Below, in pieces: positions 12,101-22,600 of a stretch of 43,664 bases of DNA (positions within the stretch are counted from its first letter, which is position 1; each line of letters opens with the position of its first letter). Origin of the DNA: Chloromonas sp. AAM2 (taxonomy: Eukaryota; Chlorophyta; Chlorophyceae; Chlamydomonadales; Chlamydomonadaceae). Both the position numbers and the translations under genes were made by a program. The stretch is from assembly GCA_004335635.1 (NCBI GenBank), contig QAXH01005526.1:1-43664 (forward strand), written 5' to 3'. The notes below the pieces were generated by a model. It did no database searches and was not told where the DNA came from. It worked only from the letters and a program-made list of their open reading frames with translations.

Positions 12101-15100
12101 AATTTCACAGCAAAAAGCTAGGCATCAAAGAAAGCTGTTCCGGACAGAAAAATGCAAGCCTAGCTGGAACCCTGAAGCAGAAACGGCTAAATAAGCTGAA
12201 ACCATCACGTTCACGTGTTACAGGGCACCTAAATGTAGGTACGTACGCTGCTGTGTAAGTGTATTCTCTGCCCCCTCTGGCTGTGCCCTGATATCCGCTG
12301 CATTACAAGACCCTCGAGCAACGGCCAGAAACGGTTAAACAGCTAGAAACGGCCGAGCATGTGTCAAGACGCACCTGGATGTAAGCTGCTGCCAGCGCCA
12401 TCCTGTGTGCCCCGCTGGTCGTGCCCTGCTCTCCGCCGGCTGGCTGCTGCTTTGCCTCCGTCATCTGGTTTGCCAGCAGCTCTGCCGCCCGGGAGGCTCG
12501 CAGGGCAGCGGCATCGGACTCAATCTTGTCCAGGGCAGGCTGCGGGGCACATAAGACACAGAAAAAACAAGGAATTGCAGTTGGACTACGATGTGCAGAA
12601 AAGAGGCCCTCAGAGCAGCGGCATCGGATCCCATCTTGTCCTATAGGGGCTGCGGGTAACGTAAGGGGAGAACAGGAGCAAGAACTGAATTCTGAAATTG
12701 AAAAGGGGGACTTCAGAACAGGCTGCAAAGAGGAGAACTAGGGATGAACTCGAATGGGCCTCACAAGGCGCATGAGGGAGCAGACTGAATGCAAGGCTCA
12801 TGCATGGTATTGAACACCGAGTGCAGCTTTGCCTAGGGCTGGGAACTTCGGGCCAACTCAGGGCAGGTCAGGTCATGAACTGCATTAACTTGCTACTGGG
12901 ATGCTTTGAACCGTTGTGACCTCTTCAGCATGCCAGGAATTGTCGTCAGGATCGTGTGTTGTTTTGTTGGTGCTAAAGCTTAAGAGGCCACAGAGTTATT
13001 CCCCAGGTTCCGGGGCCGTGAACAGTCGGTGCCAAAAATCCAGTTTACCGGCAAGATGTTTTTGGTGCAACCCGGAAAATTCCCTCCAGTATAAGCCTTG
13101 GGGGCCACTGAGGTAAATTAATGCAGGCGTCCGTCCTGGCTAATCAGGTTCCCTACTATCGCTGCTCGTACCTTGGTCTGTGCCGCAGCCTTGCGCTCTG
13201 CCTCCGCCCTGACCGCCTCTACCACGTGCTCCCGGCCCACCGACACCGCCCCCGCCGCCGCCGCCGCCAGGGCCCCGCCCGGGGTGCCCTGGCACACCAC
13301 CCGCGCAAACACGCCTCGCACCAGGGAGGCAACCACTCCTGCATCGCCCGCTGCAGCCTCCTGCACAGTGCACCCACAGTGCCAGAGTGATAAGCATTAG
13401 GGCTGCATCAGCGACTCAAACTGGCCAGTCAATGCCTAACAGGCCACTATACCAGGCATCAACATGGTTTGGGAAACAGCCTCCTGCATGACATAGGTAT
13501 CTTAGGCAAAACAGCAGTAATAATCCACAGGGCAGTGTCAACAATCAGAAATGAAAACCAAGAGCCCAGCTAGCCAACACCTGCATTAGCCAGCACACCA
13601 CAGCTCGGGAAACTGATGATTGGACGTATCAAGGCAGCCGTCATCATCTTCACCGTCAAGATCACACTGCGTCGCATCAAAGCTGGGTCAGCAGACAGGC
13701 TCTTTGGCTAGCAAGTTCAAGGCTGCAAGGCCACACGCCGCGGCTCAACGGGAACAATCCTTTCACAGAGCCCTTGCCTCCCCCCCCAGCATTCCTCCCC
13801 GAACTGCAGGCTGTAAACATCACCAACACCAACACCATCATCAACACCAACCACAACAACAACACCATCAACCACACCACTCACCGGCTCAGCGGGCAGC
13901 TTATCTTTGAGCTGCCCCACCAGCAGTGCGGCCAGTTCCCGCGCCGCTCCCGCCGCCCCGCTGCCCGCCACGCCGCCATTGGCCGCTCCCTCCGCCTGGT
14001 CACTGCTGCCGCCCAGGGCAGACAGCAGCGCCTGGACACGCTCCGACACACCCTCCTCATCTGCACAACAATGGACAGGCTAAAAACTATCAATACTGAT
14101 TAACCATGATGATTGCACACGGCATTTGCAGGGGGACACACAAACCGCACACACGCCATCAGAACAATCTGCCGCGCCACCATACCAGCCTCTCCGCCGG
14201 CGATCCACCTTCATGGCAGCTTCCCCACCCACTGTACGCAAGTCAAAACTGTTTCATCACCAGTCAACTGCCAGTACCGGCTCCCTCACCTTTACATTGA
14301 CCGTCACCTCTTCACCAGTTCACCTACGAGTGGCCGTTTCCTGATAAGTCTTCATAAGGACCTCTCCACCAGCACCCAAGGTTCCTGGCAACTTCCTCCT
14401 CAATTTACGCCAACCTCCTTAATTGTTTCATCTCCAATCACCTGCCAGTGCAGCTTCCTGGCAGCCTCTACCCCAACCCACCAGTCAGAGGCAGTTTGGG
14501 CACCAGCTTCCTGGCAGCTTCAACCAGTGTGGCTGCCGCTGGCTCGCCCTCGCTGGCTGCCTGCAGCTGGCCCAGCAGCAGCTCAACCAGCGCCAGCTTG
14601 ACCATCACTGGAGCGGAGGCAGTCCAGAGAGAGGGGGCATTGGCAACCTGTGCAAGGTTCAGAGAGACGGGGCACGTGTGGCAGGTTGGTCGGTTGGTCA
14701 CGGTACCTGCTGGTTAGTTGCATTCACAATCACAGCCCAGGGCAAAGGACACGGTGGTCACAGGCAACGGCACATGGCGATACAGCATCGTGTACCGCCA
14801 TCAGAATCATTACACATACACAACCAACCGCACACACAACACACACTGGCGGCATGTTGTGGGGATTGGGTGCCTGTCACAGGCACCAATCCTGTACGCA
14901 CCGCACATCCACTCCCCCTTACTAGTGTCACGTGTACGCTACCATTACACATTGCACGATGCATCGCAGACGCCACCCATGCTTGCACGTGCACATACCA
15001 TGCACTTCCCATGCACATACTATGCACACCATGCGCACCTGTACGATATGCGCCGCCTCGGTAGCCCTGGCGGTGTTCGCCACCTCCCGCTCCCGCTTCA

Positions 15101-18100
15101 GGCGCTCCTCGGCCACCCGCGCATCCACCTGGGCCTCTAGCTTCCGGGCAGCTTCACGCACCTGCAGAAGCACATGGACCATATGTGACAAACTGACGGA
15201 GTATGACAAACTGACCAAACGCCACTGCGGCTATGGTTAGCTGTGGCTAGGACGGCTTGTTCTAAGTATCACTCCCTTTGCTTCTTTGAAGCTAACATGC
15301 AGTTAATGCTCCTTCTGCTTCAGTGTGGCTGGCCATCCACAATTCGCCTCCTTCCTCACGCCGACTCGCATGGTCTTTGTTCTTGACCGAAAGCTCAGGT
15401 AAATCATCTCAGTGCATGAAGCGACAGCCTCTGACCTCTGTGCCCTGGTGCCAGTGATCGTGGCGGACGGATTCTGACGAAACGTTTTTCACCACTGACC
15501 CTTTCCCCCCCTCCCCGAAATCTGATCCATACATCGCAAAGCTTGTACGGAGCCAGTGCTCCCACGCTCGGCGTCATCAATTCCCTCCCAAAGTGTGTTT
15601 TGGTTCTGTGCCTTACCTCGGCGCCTGCCGCCAGTCCCCCGTCCTCAGACCCCGCCAGAGCACCCAGTGATGTGCGCAGCTCAGCGGCCAGACGGGACAG
15701 CGCGGCCGGGCCCAGCTCCGATGCCAGGCTGCCAGTGAGCAGGGACTTGAGCTCCTGCATGGGAGAAGGAGGAACAACAGCGCTGTGACAACAGGTTTTG
15801 CAACGACAGGCAGTGCAACAATAGACCAACGAGTTCCTAGACTACAATCGGCTACCAAATTGGCTACAAAACTGGCAATGCAGCGACAGGCAAACTAGGA
15901 ATCAGTGACGGGTGGCAAACCACAGGAGTAATACCAGGGGAAAGTGGTAGGTGGTGTGGCAGAAGTGGTGTGGCATGATAATGATTGGAGGGACTAGTTG
16001 GTCAGTGGAGGGTGCGATAAAGGATTCGTGGGACTAGTTGGTCAGTGGAGGGTGCGATAAAGGATTCGAGGGACTAGTTGGTCAGTGGAGGGTGCGGATG
16101 GCAGCAGCAGACGGCTGCTAAATGCAAAATGAATATGTGGGTCGACACACGTTGTTGCCAGGCAAGAACGCACGCACTAATATTGGACAAATGTGTGCTC
16201 ATTAATTGGACAAATGTGTGCTCATTCTAAGCTGTCCTCAGAAGCAGTCTAGTGCCCCTCAATCCACATCATACTGGGTTAGTGCTCACACGTGCTCACG
16301 TGACGGTTTCCGATCAGAAACGGCTCACCTTCAAAGTGGTTGTGGCTGGCATTGCGTTGAGAGGCCCCATGACGCGTGTGAGCGCCTCCAGGTGACGCGT
16401 GCGCTCACTGCTCAGCACCTCCTGTGCACATGCACACATGCAGACCATGCACAAATTTACACATGCAACCCATGCATTACATGCAAGTTATGTATGCACC
16501 CATGCATATTCGCCGCACTTGTACACATGCACCCATACATTCCCTCCGCACATGCACACATGTACACATGCACCCATGCAACCCATGTGGAGTCATGCAT
16601 TTGCACGTGCCACCCATGGATTCCACGCATTCCTTACTTTAAGCCAAATTGATGTGCGAAGTCACTGTGCCAAACAGCCCATGCATACATGCACCATGCA
16701 GAAGTGAAGTCATGTATGCACACACTCAAATGTAGATTAGCCCTCCACCATTGATCGCCTTGCCTTCTCCTTGTTGACAAGCCCTTGCCCGCACCCACTT
16801 TTGTTATCATTCCTTTATTCTAGTTTGACCTTCCCCCCTTTACCCCTTCCTCTGTACCTTGACCGCCTTGTCCGCCTTGTCAAACGCCTTAGTGAGCAGT
16901 GCCAGTTCCGCGTGGCAGGGTTCGCTCAGAGACAACTCCTCCGCCAAGGAGGGAACTGCCTCGGTAACCTTCGGGTGGTTGAACCGGGCAGGCTCGTGTG
17001 ATGGTAACATAACCAGGGCAGGCTCGTGTGATGGTAACATCACCAGGGCAGGCTCGTGTGATGGCAGGGCAGGCTCGTGTGATGGTAACATCACCATTAA
17101 AAAGATTAATTATCTGAATAACCGCGACACCGACTTGCACACACTCATTTGCAGACACACACAGGTTTGATGTGTGTCGTCATCAGCATAGCCAGGCCAG
17201 GCTCATCTTGGTGCCTCCATCAACTCATACGTATTGGTTTAAGAAGCCCGTGCTTTCAGATTGATCAAGCCCCTGAATGGCAGCACGCATTCCTTGAGTG
17301 CACTCTTCAATCCTCACCATCCCCGTTCTCTGGGGCAAGGACAAAGAAAGGGAAGCGGAGGCTCCTCTCTGGATGGTTTGTCCCTCTGCTTGCCCAGGGC
17401 TTGTTCCATGCCCCTGCTCTCACCTGCCACAGCCACGCCTTGGCCAGTTCAGGCGCGTTGTCCTTAAGTGTGACCCCCAGGCTGTCGAGTGTGAGACTGT
17501 CCAGGGCAGCCAGCACCTCGCCCTGCTCCCGACCGCTGAGCTGGGACCACTTCAAACGACCCTCGCGCACAGCCTGAAACGGGAAAAGAAACGGGAAAAG
17601 AAACCGCAATCAGAGCTGTGCCAGGAAGGAACCACACATGCAGGCTAAGGTCGCATGGCCCTGGTCATGCTGTCGCAGTCAATCTGGTATTGGTAGCCAG
17701 CTGTGGGTAAGGAAGAGGGATCTCAACAGCTGGTGCACTATGCACACGCCGTGCATACCGTGCATACAAGGAATGCTCTTCTACCCAGAGACCAGACCTT
17801 GTTTGACTGCACTGCACCAAGTGCCCTGCGCCATGCTCATTGTTGTTGCTGGCGATCCATGCAGACATGTCATCATCAAACCTCGCCCATGCATTGTACA
17901 ACATCATATGTGCATCTAGACATGTTTACATCGGATTCTGTGCAGAGTACCCATGCTCTTATCATACTTGTTGACATCGGGGCAGCTACCACAGGACACG
18001 GGACGAAATGCAATATGTCTTTTACGCTGTAAAACACACCACATAAACCTCTTGATGTGTGATCTAGGGTGTAACCCAGTGATGTGTGGCCTTGTCAGTG

Positions 18101-18889
18101 TGTGATCCGTGTGACCCACCCCCTCACACCTTGATGTGTGACAGCTGTCCCGTGAGCACCGCCACCTGAAGCAGGTCCTCCACCAGTGTGGCACGTGCGT
18201 CAGCTGACAGCTGGTTCCAACCTGTTACCACGTGGGCATGGCCACTGGCCACTGCACCACGGCCCCAGTCTCCGGCTGGCCGCTCACCTTTCGCCACTGC
18301 GGCCTTCAGAGCCTGTGATGACGCCCACGTGCACAGTGACGTTTTAGAAACGGCCGTCGTCCGTGACAAATGCTAAATAACTCATGCAAAATGCTGAACA
18401 ACCCATGCTATACCACGTCGCTCTGTAACTTGACATCTGTGTGCACCTTGCCCATCCATGCTTGTTGTCTTAGGATACCTGAATCCCGTGCTTTAAACAG
18501 GGGATGGAACACTACATGTGGGGGGGGGGCCATTGACGCCATGCAGAGCAATTGAAAGCACATGTACATTTGTTGACCAAGGTTCGGGGCGCATGGGTGT
18601 GGCCCATGGGCAAGTTCCAGCATGCAGCATGCAGGCTGCTAGTCTGACTTGTCAGGCGTGTGCAGGAGCACGGGAATGGCTCGGCATGCAGTAGGGCTAA
18701 TGTCCAAGGTGTGTGTTGCATGGCTGCATGGATGGAGAAGATGTTCACCTGATTGATAGCTTCAAAAGGACCTAGCTTTTCCACTCTCTTTTCACGACTG
18801 GACCGGAAGCGGTACCATTGGCCAGCAATCTGCCATGCTGCTGTGCCAAATGCTCCGAGCACAGCCAGGTCTGAAACGAATTGCACCAT
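3128..18889 (-). CDS. UAP/AGX-like pyrophosphorylase-domain protein, 29 exons, probable pseudoenzyme
   Basis: I do not recognise the whole protein; its C-terminal third is a UDP-GlcNAc pyrophosphorylase-type domain. Exons (5' to 3'): 18889-18749, 18312-18130, 17573-17424, 16968-16858, 16421-16329, 15754-15617, 15161-15039, 14647-14482, 14060-13885, 13360-13172, 12539-12375, 11980-11713, 11383-11160, 10619-10465, 9872-9791, 9575-9519, 8925-8755, 8300-8160, 7833-7738, 7566-7477, 7308-7127, 6801-6614, 6466-6338, 6158-6046, 5513-5451, 4893-4735, 4325-4186, 3795-3651, 3241-3128. All junctions keep phase, giving 1,384 codons with TAA at 3130-3128. This is several-fold longer than a usual eukaryotic UAP (roughly 500 aa). 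Residues 1-943 are Ala/Leu-rich helices; residues about 944-1346 are UAP-like; the last 37 residues carry a hydrophobic stretch. Uncertain points are the true start (see 18939-18973 and 19210-19323) and the 5' edge of exon 4, where GAG|GCA at 16959 is also possible. Start 18889 is the first in-frame Met after an in-frame stop. Confidence 0.8.
3484..3530 (-). repeat. Degenerate intronic copy of exon 28's 3' end and donor
   Basis: Exon 28 ends (3651) with codons for EAYDLDLQ followed by GTAAGA. In the next intron, 167 bp downstream on the minus strand, a diverged copy again encodes AEAYDLDLQ and ends in CAG|GTGACA at 3484. About 40 nt are alignable. The copy has no acceptor-flanked open exon of its own, so I treat it as a relic of local duplication rather than an exon. 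Confidence 0.7.
5917..6046 (-). repeat. Duplicated donor-side segment with TTGATAAAGC units
   Basis: Immediately past the exon 24 donor (6045), intron sequence GATTTACATTACTTCATCAT leads into several copies of ATTGATAAAGCA(ATACT). The GATTTACATTACTTCATxATTGATAAAGC block then repeats once more about 92 bp further on, again preceded by a CAG|GTT-like pseudo-donor, and a further CAGGTAGGG follows. The segment is intronic and shows tandem duplication of the 5' splice-site neighbourhood. Confidence 0.7.
7886..7985 (-). repeat. Two degenerate intronic copies of exon 19's 5' end
   Basis: Exon 19 (start 7833) begins CAG|TCTCTGCACGGTGGAGATGC, encoding SLHGGDAEFMDL. Upstream in the same intron, a copy around 7925-7889 reads CTACACGGTGGGGATGCGGG then GAGTTCACCGACCTG. 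Another near 7972-7945 reads CTGCAG|TCTTTACATGGTG. Both resemble the acceptor and first codons of the real exon. They are diverged and interrupted, so they are likely old duplicates. Confidence 0.7.
8930..9181. repeat. 31-bp minisatellite abutting the exon 17 acceptor
   Basis: About eight units of 31 bp (plus-strand consensus GGCAGGGACAAGAAAACGCA then TATCAGGGTRT) fill the intron up to exon 17 (8925-8755, minus strand). On the transcribed strand each unit ends TTCTTGTCCCTGCCA; the exon-proximal unit reads TTCTTTTCCCTGGCAGCAG and supplies the actual 3' splice site. The array therefore looks like an amplification of the polypyrimidine/acceptor segment. Confidence 0.85.
10176..10357. repeat. 11-bp minisatellite (CCCATGCACAG)n
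   Basis: Some sixteen to seventeen near-perfect 11-bp units lie in the intron between exons 14 and 15 of the UAP-like gene. Because 11 is not a multiple of three and the unit has no stop, long spurious open frames arise on both strands. I see no sign that it is translated. Confidence 0.9.
11043..11141. repeat. 21/27-bp tandem repeat next to the exon 13 donor
   Basis: On the minus strand, starting about 18 nt past the exon 13 donor (11159), four units beginning GGTGTCTCTAGTGGGGT are repeated with either a 21-bp or a 27-bp period. The array is intronic and donor-proximal. Confidence 0.85.
12605..12656 (-). repeat. Intronic copy of exon 11's acceptor and first codons
   Basis: Exon 11 starts at 12539 with CGCAG|CCTGCCCTGGACAAG and continues GATTGAGTCCGATGCCGCTG. 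A copy starting at 12649, 110 bp upstream in the intron, reads CGCAG|CCCCTATAGGACAAG then ATGGGATCCGATGCCGCTG. The copy carries an in-frame TAG early on if spliced in the same phase, so use of this decoy acceptor would truncate the protein. Confidence 0.75.
15991..16096. repeat. 40-bp tandem repeat, about 2.6 copies
   Basis: Units begin GGACTAGTTGGTCAGTGGAG at 15991, 16031 and 16071, exactly 40 bp apart. The array lies in the intron between exons 5 and 6 of the UAP-like gene. Confidence 0.9.
16985..17095 (-). repeat. 30-bp minisatellite, in frame with exon 4
   Basis: Nearly four 30-bp units (plus strand ACCAGGGCAGGCTCGTGTGA then TGGTAACATC), one shortened, sit directly 5' of exon 4 (16968-16858) on the minus strand. 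The exon's reading frame stays open back through the array to about 17097, where it would encode repeats of LPSHEPALVM. Either the exon begins inside the array at one of several CACGAG| sites, or the array is intronic and happens to be open. I favour intronic, since GAAG|GTTACC at 16968 fits the preceding phase. Confidence 0.75.
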
Positions 18890-18938
18890 GCTGAGTGCAG
18901 GGGTCTGCTGCAGCTGTCAGCTGCACAGCTCAGGCTAC

Positions 18939-18973
18939 GCTGTGGCCAGCACAGCTGCTATCAGGAAGTCCAC
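18939..18973 (-). CDS. Possible extra 5' exon of the UAP-like gene
   Basis: After an acceptor-like TGCATGCAG, the minus strand reads VDFLIAAVLATA and then meets TAG. If a 48-bp intron (18938-18891, GTAGCC..CTCAG) is removed, the frame joins exactly to the Met at 18889, giving a longer hydrophobic N-terminus. The intron would be unusually short for this locus, so this is tentative. Confidence 0.35.
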
Positions 18974-19209
18974 CTGCATGCACAAATGTAGGACAGGGCA
19001 CAAGAATGAGCATGCTGCGAACAAGATGGCTGGAGCAGATTGATCCTATCCGGCATGGCCGCCATCAGCGATCCGATGACGTGCGCTCGCAGAGTGACGT
19101 GCGTGCCTTGTGAGATGCGTACAGAATGCAACTATGCTGAAGGCTCCTGGTGCATCAGCTTGACCCTGCCAATCCATATCATTACATCCTCCGCCTTTCA
19201 GTGCAGTAC

Positions 19210-19323
19210 GGGCCTGTGTGATGCAATGCCTGAAGGTGGGGCAAGTGTGTTGAACCCAGTTGAACGAGCTGTGGATGTGCACAGAAGGAGGCAGGGCTTG
19301 ACGGCCAGCCGCGTCATCGCCAT
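19210..19323 (-). CDS. Possible first exon (transit-peptide-like) of the UAP-like gene
   Basis: A Met at 19323 opens a Ser/Thr/Ala-rich, basic stretch (MAMTRLAVKPCLLLCTSTAR...) that ends at a possible donor CCC|GTACTG (19210/19209). Phase 0 joins it to the optional exon at 18973. The composition would suit an organelle-targeting peptide. The evidence is only open frame, composition and phase. Confidence 0.25.
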
Positions 19324-19688
19324 CAGGCGAAAAAGTGCATCTGTCGGCTTGCTGGGAGACTGTTGCTGGGCATTTGATCCTGAACCATGCGTTGTGTAGC
19401 CAGGCATTCCCAATCCATGCACAAGGTCAGTGTGTTTCGCAAGGCAAACCCAGCGCACCTGAGCACGATGCTCGCCAAGCCTTGCTACGCAGATATCACC
19501 GGCTCCACAATGACATTCTCAGCTGGAAAGCCCAGAAAGCGGGCGCGGAATGTCCAATCGGGGAACTTTGTTAGTTGTCGTTACTCCACGCTTTACGTTC
19601 TGTTCGCCTTGGGACCCATCGGCCGGCGCACTGCATGAACCAACTAGAGCTTCAGTTGATTGATTCTACAGTTGATGCCCTGTGCAAG

Positions 19689-22600
19689 ATGGGTGCCCGT
19701 CATGAAATGCATGGCGTTATGTTTGTGACCTGCCTCTACCTGGCCACTGCTCGTGCTGGCGCGCCAGCTCAGAAACCACCTCTGGGATGGAACAGCTGGA
19801 ACGCATTCGCAACCAATAGTGAGTTTTCGGCCTTGGGTCATGGTAGGGTTGCCAGTTGCGTGAAGCTGATGCATGCAAGCTTGGGCATAACCGACGCCCA
19901 CAACCATGACATAGGCCAGGAATGGCAAGACCCAGCCATAGTGCCTTCTCAAGCCAGACTTCGCATCAGAACTCGTTCGGGTTCTGGATTACAAGATCCG
20001 TAGCCACTGCCTCTGCACCAAATATTCCTCCAGGCCAGCAGGCCTGCATAGACACTGTCCTTGCAATGCTACATTACTACAGCCAATACCATGACCTGCT
20101 GCGTGCCACGAGCATGCATTGTCTATTTGTTTGCCTGACATGGCCACTCTTCGCCTCACAAAGTTGCCGTTGGATCAGATCTGACAATGGGTCACGTTGT
20201 GATCTCACGTTCAGATCACCTTTACTCTTCTTCTTAGTGTGACACTCACATGCATCAACCACCCTCTACCACACCCAGCCCGTCAGCTGCTCATTTGATG
20301 TGTATCATCTTGGTCTCCCATTGAGCCAGGATACTCTCAGTCCAGATTCCAGAACTTGGCTGCCTGCCTAACCCCCAATGATGTGCTGACAGCATATCCT
20401 AGCATGTCTGGCTAAGAGCGGAGCATTAGTAAGAAGGCAAGCTACCTCCGTACCAAGTGCCTTCCGTTGCTTTTACGGGCTACAAACTCGGTAGATAGCT
20501 TTAGGCGTGGCAACGTCTGCAAAGCGTTGCTTCTCTGCCCTCACTCATCTGCAGTTGGTGTCCCAGTGTCCTGATCAACATGGGGCAGTGCTAAGGAATG
20601 TTTGACATGGCTGAGTGCACTGAACGGAATAAACAGGTTCTGCCCATACTTATCTGGTTGCGTTGTCAAACCAAAACCGCTAAGGCGATGCTGCCCTTAC
20701 TTTCCTGCACAAGCCCCCTTTTCTGCCCTTACTTTCCTGCACAAGCCCCCTTTTCTGCCCTTACTTTCGTGCACAAGCCCCCTTTTCTGCCCTTACTTTC
20801 GTGCACAAGCCCCCTTTTCTGCCCTTACTTTCCTGCAGTTGATGAGGCCTTGATCATGCGCACAGCGGACGCCTTAAATGACCTGGGCCTGGTGGACGCA
20901 GGCTACACGTACCTCAACATCGACGGTGAGATGAAGCACGTTTCCCCTCGCATGTGGCTGTTCCACCAGTGGAAACGTTCCGCCAATGCTTAAACTACGC
21001 TCGCACATCTATTGATCAGATGCTGCGGTTGGTGACGACCATCCCGTTGTTATGTTGCTGTCTGATGCTGCAGTTGTTGCCCTGCTGGTGATTCTTGACT
21101 GATGCACACGTTTATCTGCCATACCCGCCAGGCGTCACCCTGATCTGGTTCTCATGTTTGATCGTTAGCTTGAAGGTCGTATTTCCTAGCGTCGTTCATC
21201 GTATACCGCAACGCACTGAGCCCCTCCGGGATGTCCTTAGATGCTCATTTAAAACCCCCATTGCGTCTATGTCCTCTTATGTCATCCAGCTGCCCTACGC
21301 TATCTGATCTCCTACTGGTATCTGTCCGTGCTGCAGACATATGGCACGACCATGTACACACGGCCCATTAGCAACCAACAGCTGATTTGAGGCACACCCT
21401 GATCTTATCCTCCTATTTGCCCGTGCTACAGACGCATGGCATGATCATGTGCGCACGGCCAATGGCGAACTGAGGCCGCACCCGGACCGCTTCGCATCGG
21501 GCATGACCAGCCTGGTGCAGCATGCAGCGGAAAGGTTAGCATGGAATAAGCTTTGGAACAGTCCAAGGAAGATTGTGAACTGTGCTGATCATCATGCTGA
21601 TGCTGTGCATGCTGTGCTGATCATCATGCTGATGCGCCAGAGCGCTGTTTTTAGACATCATGCTGATGTGTCAGAGAGCTCTTTTAGACATCGTGCTGAT
21701 GCGTCAGAGCGCTCTTGTAGACATCATGCTGATGCGCCAGAGCTCTTTTTTTAGACATCATGCTGATGCGCCAGAGCTCTGACGGTCAGAGCACATGCAG
21801 GCAGATAGAAGAGCTCTGGGCCACCAAACGTCCACCACATGTTGCAACGTAGCTAATTATCATAGCTAGGCGTCATGCAAAGGTGATTATTGATCCTGGC
21901 TATGTATTCAAATCAAACGACCCGCTTACCGGTCTGATCATGTGAGTCACGTGTCTGACATCATCTGAGACACGTGTCTGATGTCATGTGAAGCACGTGC
22001 GCGATCATTTGAAGCACGTGTCTGACAGAGTATGTGTCTGGTGTATGCAGGGGTCTGACGTTAGGCCTGTACACAGATGCGGGTGCCCTCACATGCGCCG
22101 GCTACCCCGGCAGCCAGGGGTATGAGGAGACAGATGCAAGGACATTTGCAAACTGGGGCATAGGTGGGTGTGGGTGTGTTCTGTCTGGGTGTGTGAGGTT
22201 GGGGTGTGGGTTCAGGTAGGGAGTGGGTGGGGCGTTGGTGTGCGTGGGGTGTGGGTGTGAGTAGGAGGGTGTGAGTAGGAGGGTGTGAGTAGGAGAGCGT
22301 GTGGGGATTGTGTGTCGGTGTGACTGGCCGTGACTGGGGTATGGGCAGGTGGGTGCATGCAAATCAGTGGTCGCCAGCATGGATTTACATGTCAGACGGT
22401 TGTGTGTCCAGCAGTAATGTTTCTGTCTGTTGCCGTCCTCGTGCCCTTGCGTGGGCTTAACGACTGCGATCATGTGTTTTCACCTGCCTCTGAAGCACCA
22501 GGGACGGACAGATGACCCTGTCAACGTGCCTGCATGGCATTGTGTATGCGGCACATGCTCACATGCGCATGCGCTGGCTGTAGGGTACCTCAAAGTTGAC

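Larger units (their letters stand above)
7738..18889 (-). other. N-terminal extension of the UAP-like protein (exons 1-19), unrecognised
   Basis: This roughly 943-residue region has no domain I recognise. Exon 1 has a hydrophobic stretch (SDLAVLGAFGTAAWQIAG) followed by a basic segment (RFRSSREKRVEK), as in a membrane anchor. Exons 2 and 3 share a WxQLSxxxR...L pattern (GWNQLSADARATLVEDLLQV; KWSQLSGREQGEVLAALDSL) that loosely recalls the helical N-terminus of UAP proteins, so it may be an internal repeat. Exon 7 (15161-15039) is a charged coiled-coil-like helix (EEERLKRERE-type composition). Exons 8-19 are Ala/Leu-rich helices with acidic or Gly-rich linkers, for example GQNGSGGDGEEYNG in exon 13. 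Twelve of its 18 introns are phase 0, with little length constraint. Confidence 0.6.
18890..19688. promoter_or_regulatory. Divergent 5' region between the UAP-like and GH27 genes
   Basis: The two genes are transcribed away from each other. About 800 bp lie between the chosen start codons, less if the optional upstream exons of the UAP-like gene are real. I see no clear TATA box. Shared or back-to-back promoters are inferred only from the head-to-head arrangement. Confidence 0.5.

Noticed and set aside
3128..18889. UGP3-type chloroplast UDP-glucose pyrophosphorylase
   Set aside because: This was considered because of the length and possible plastid targeting, but the C-terminal WVLNAGG and SPLxSYxGEGL signature belongs to UAP/AGX proteins, not to UGP3.
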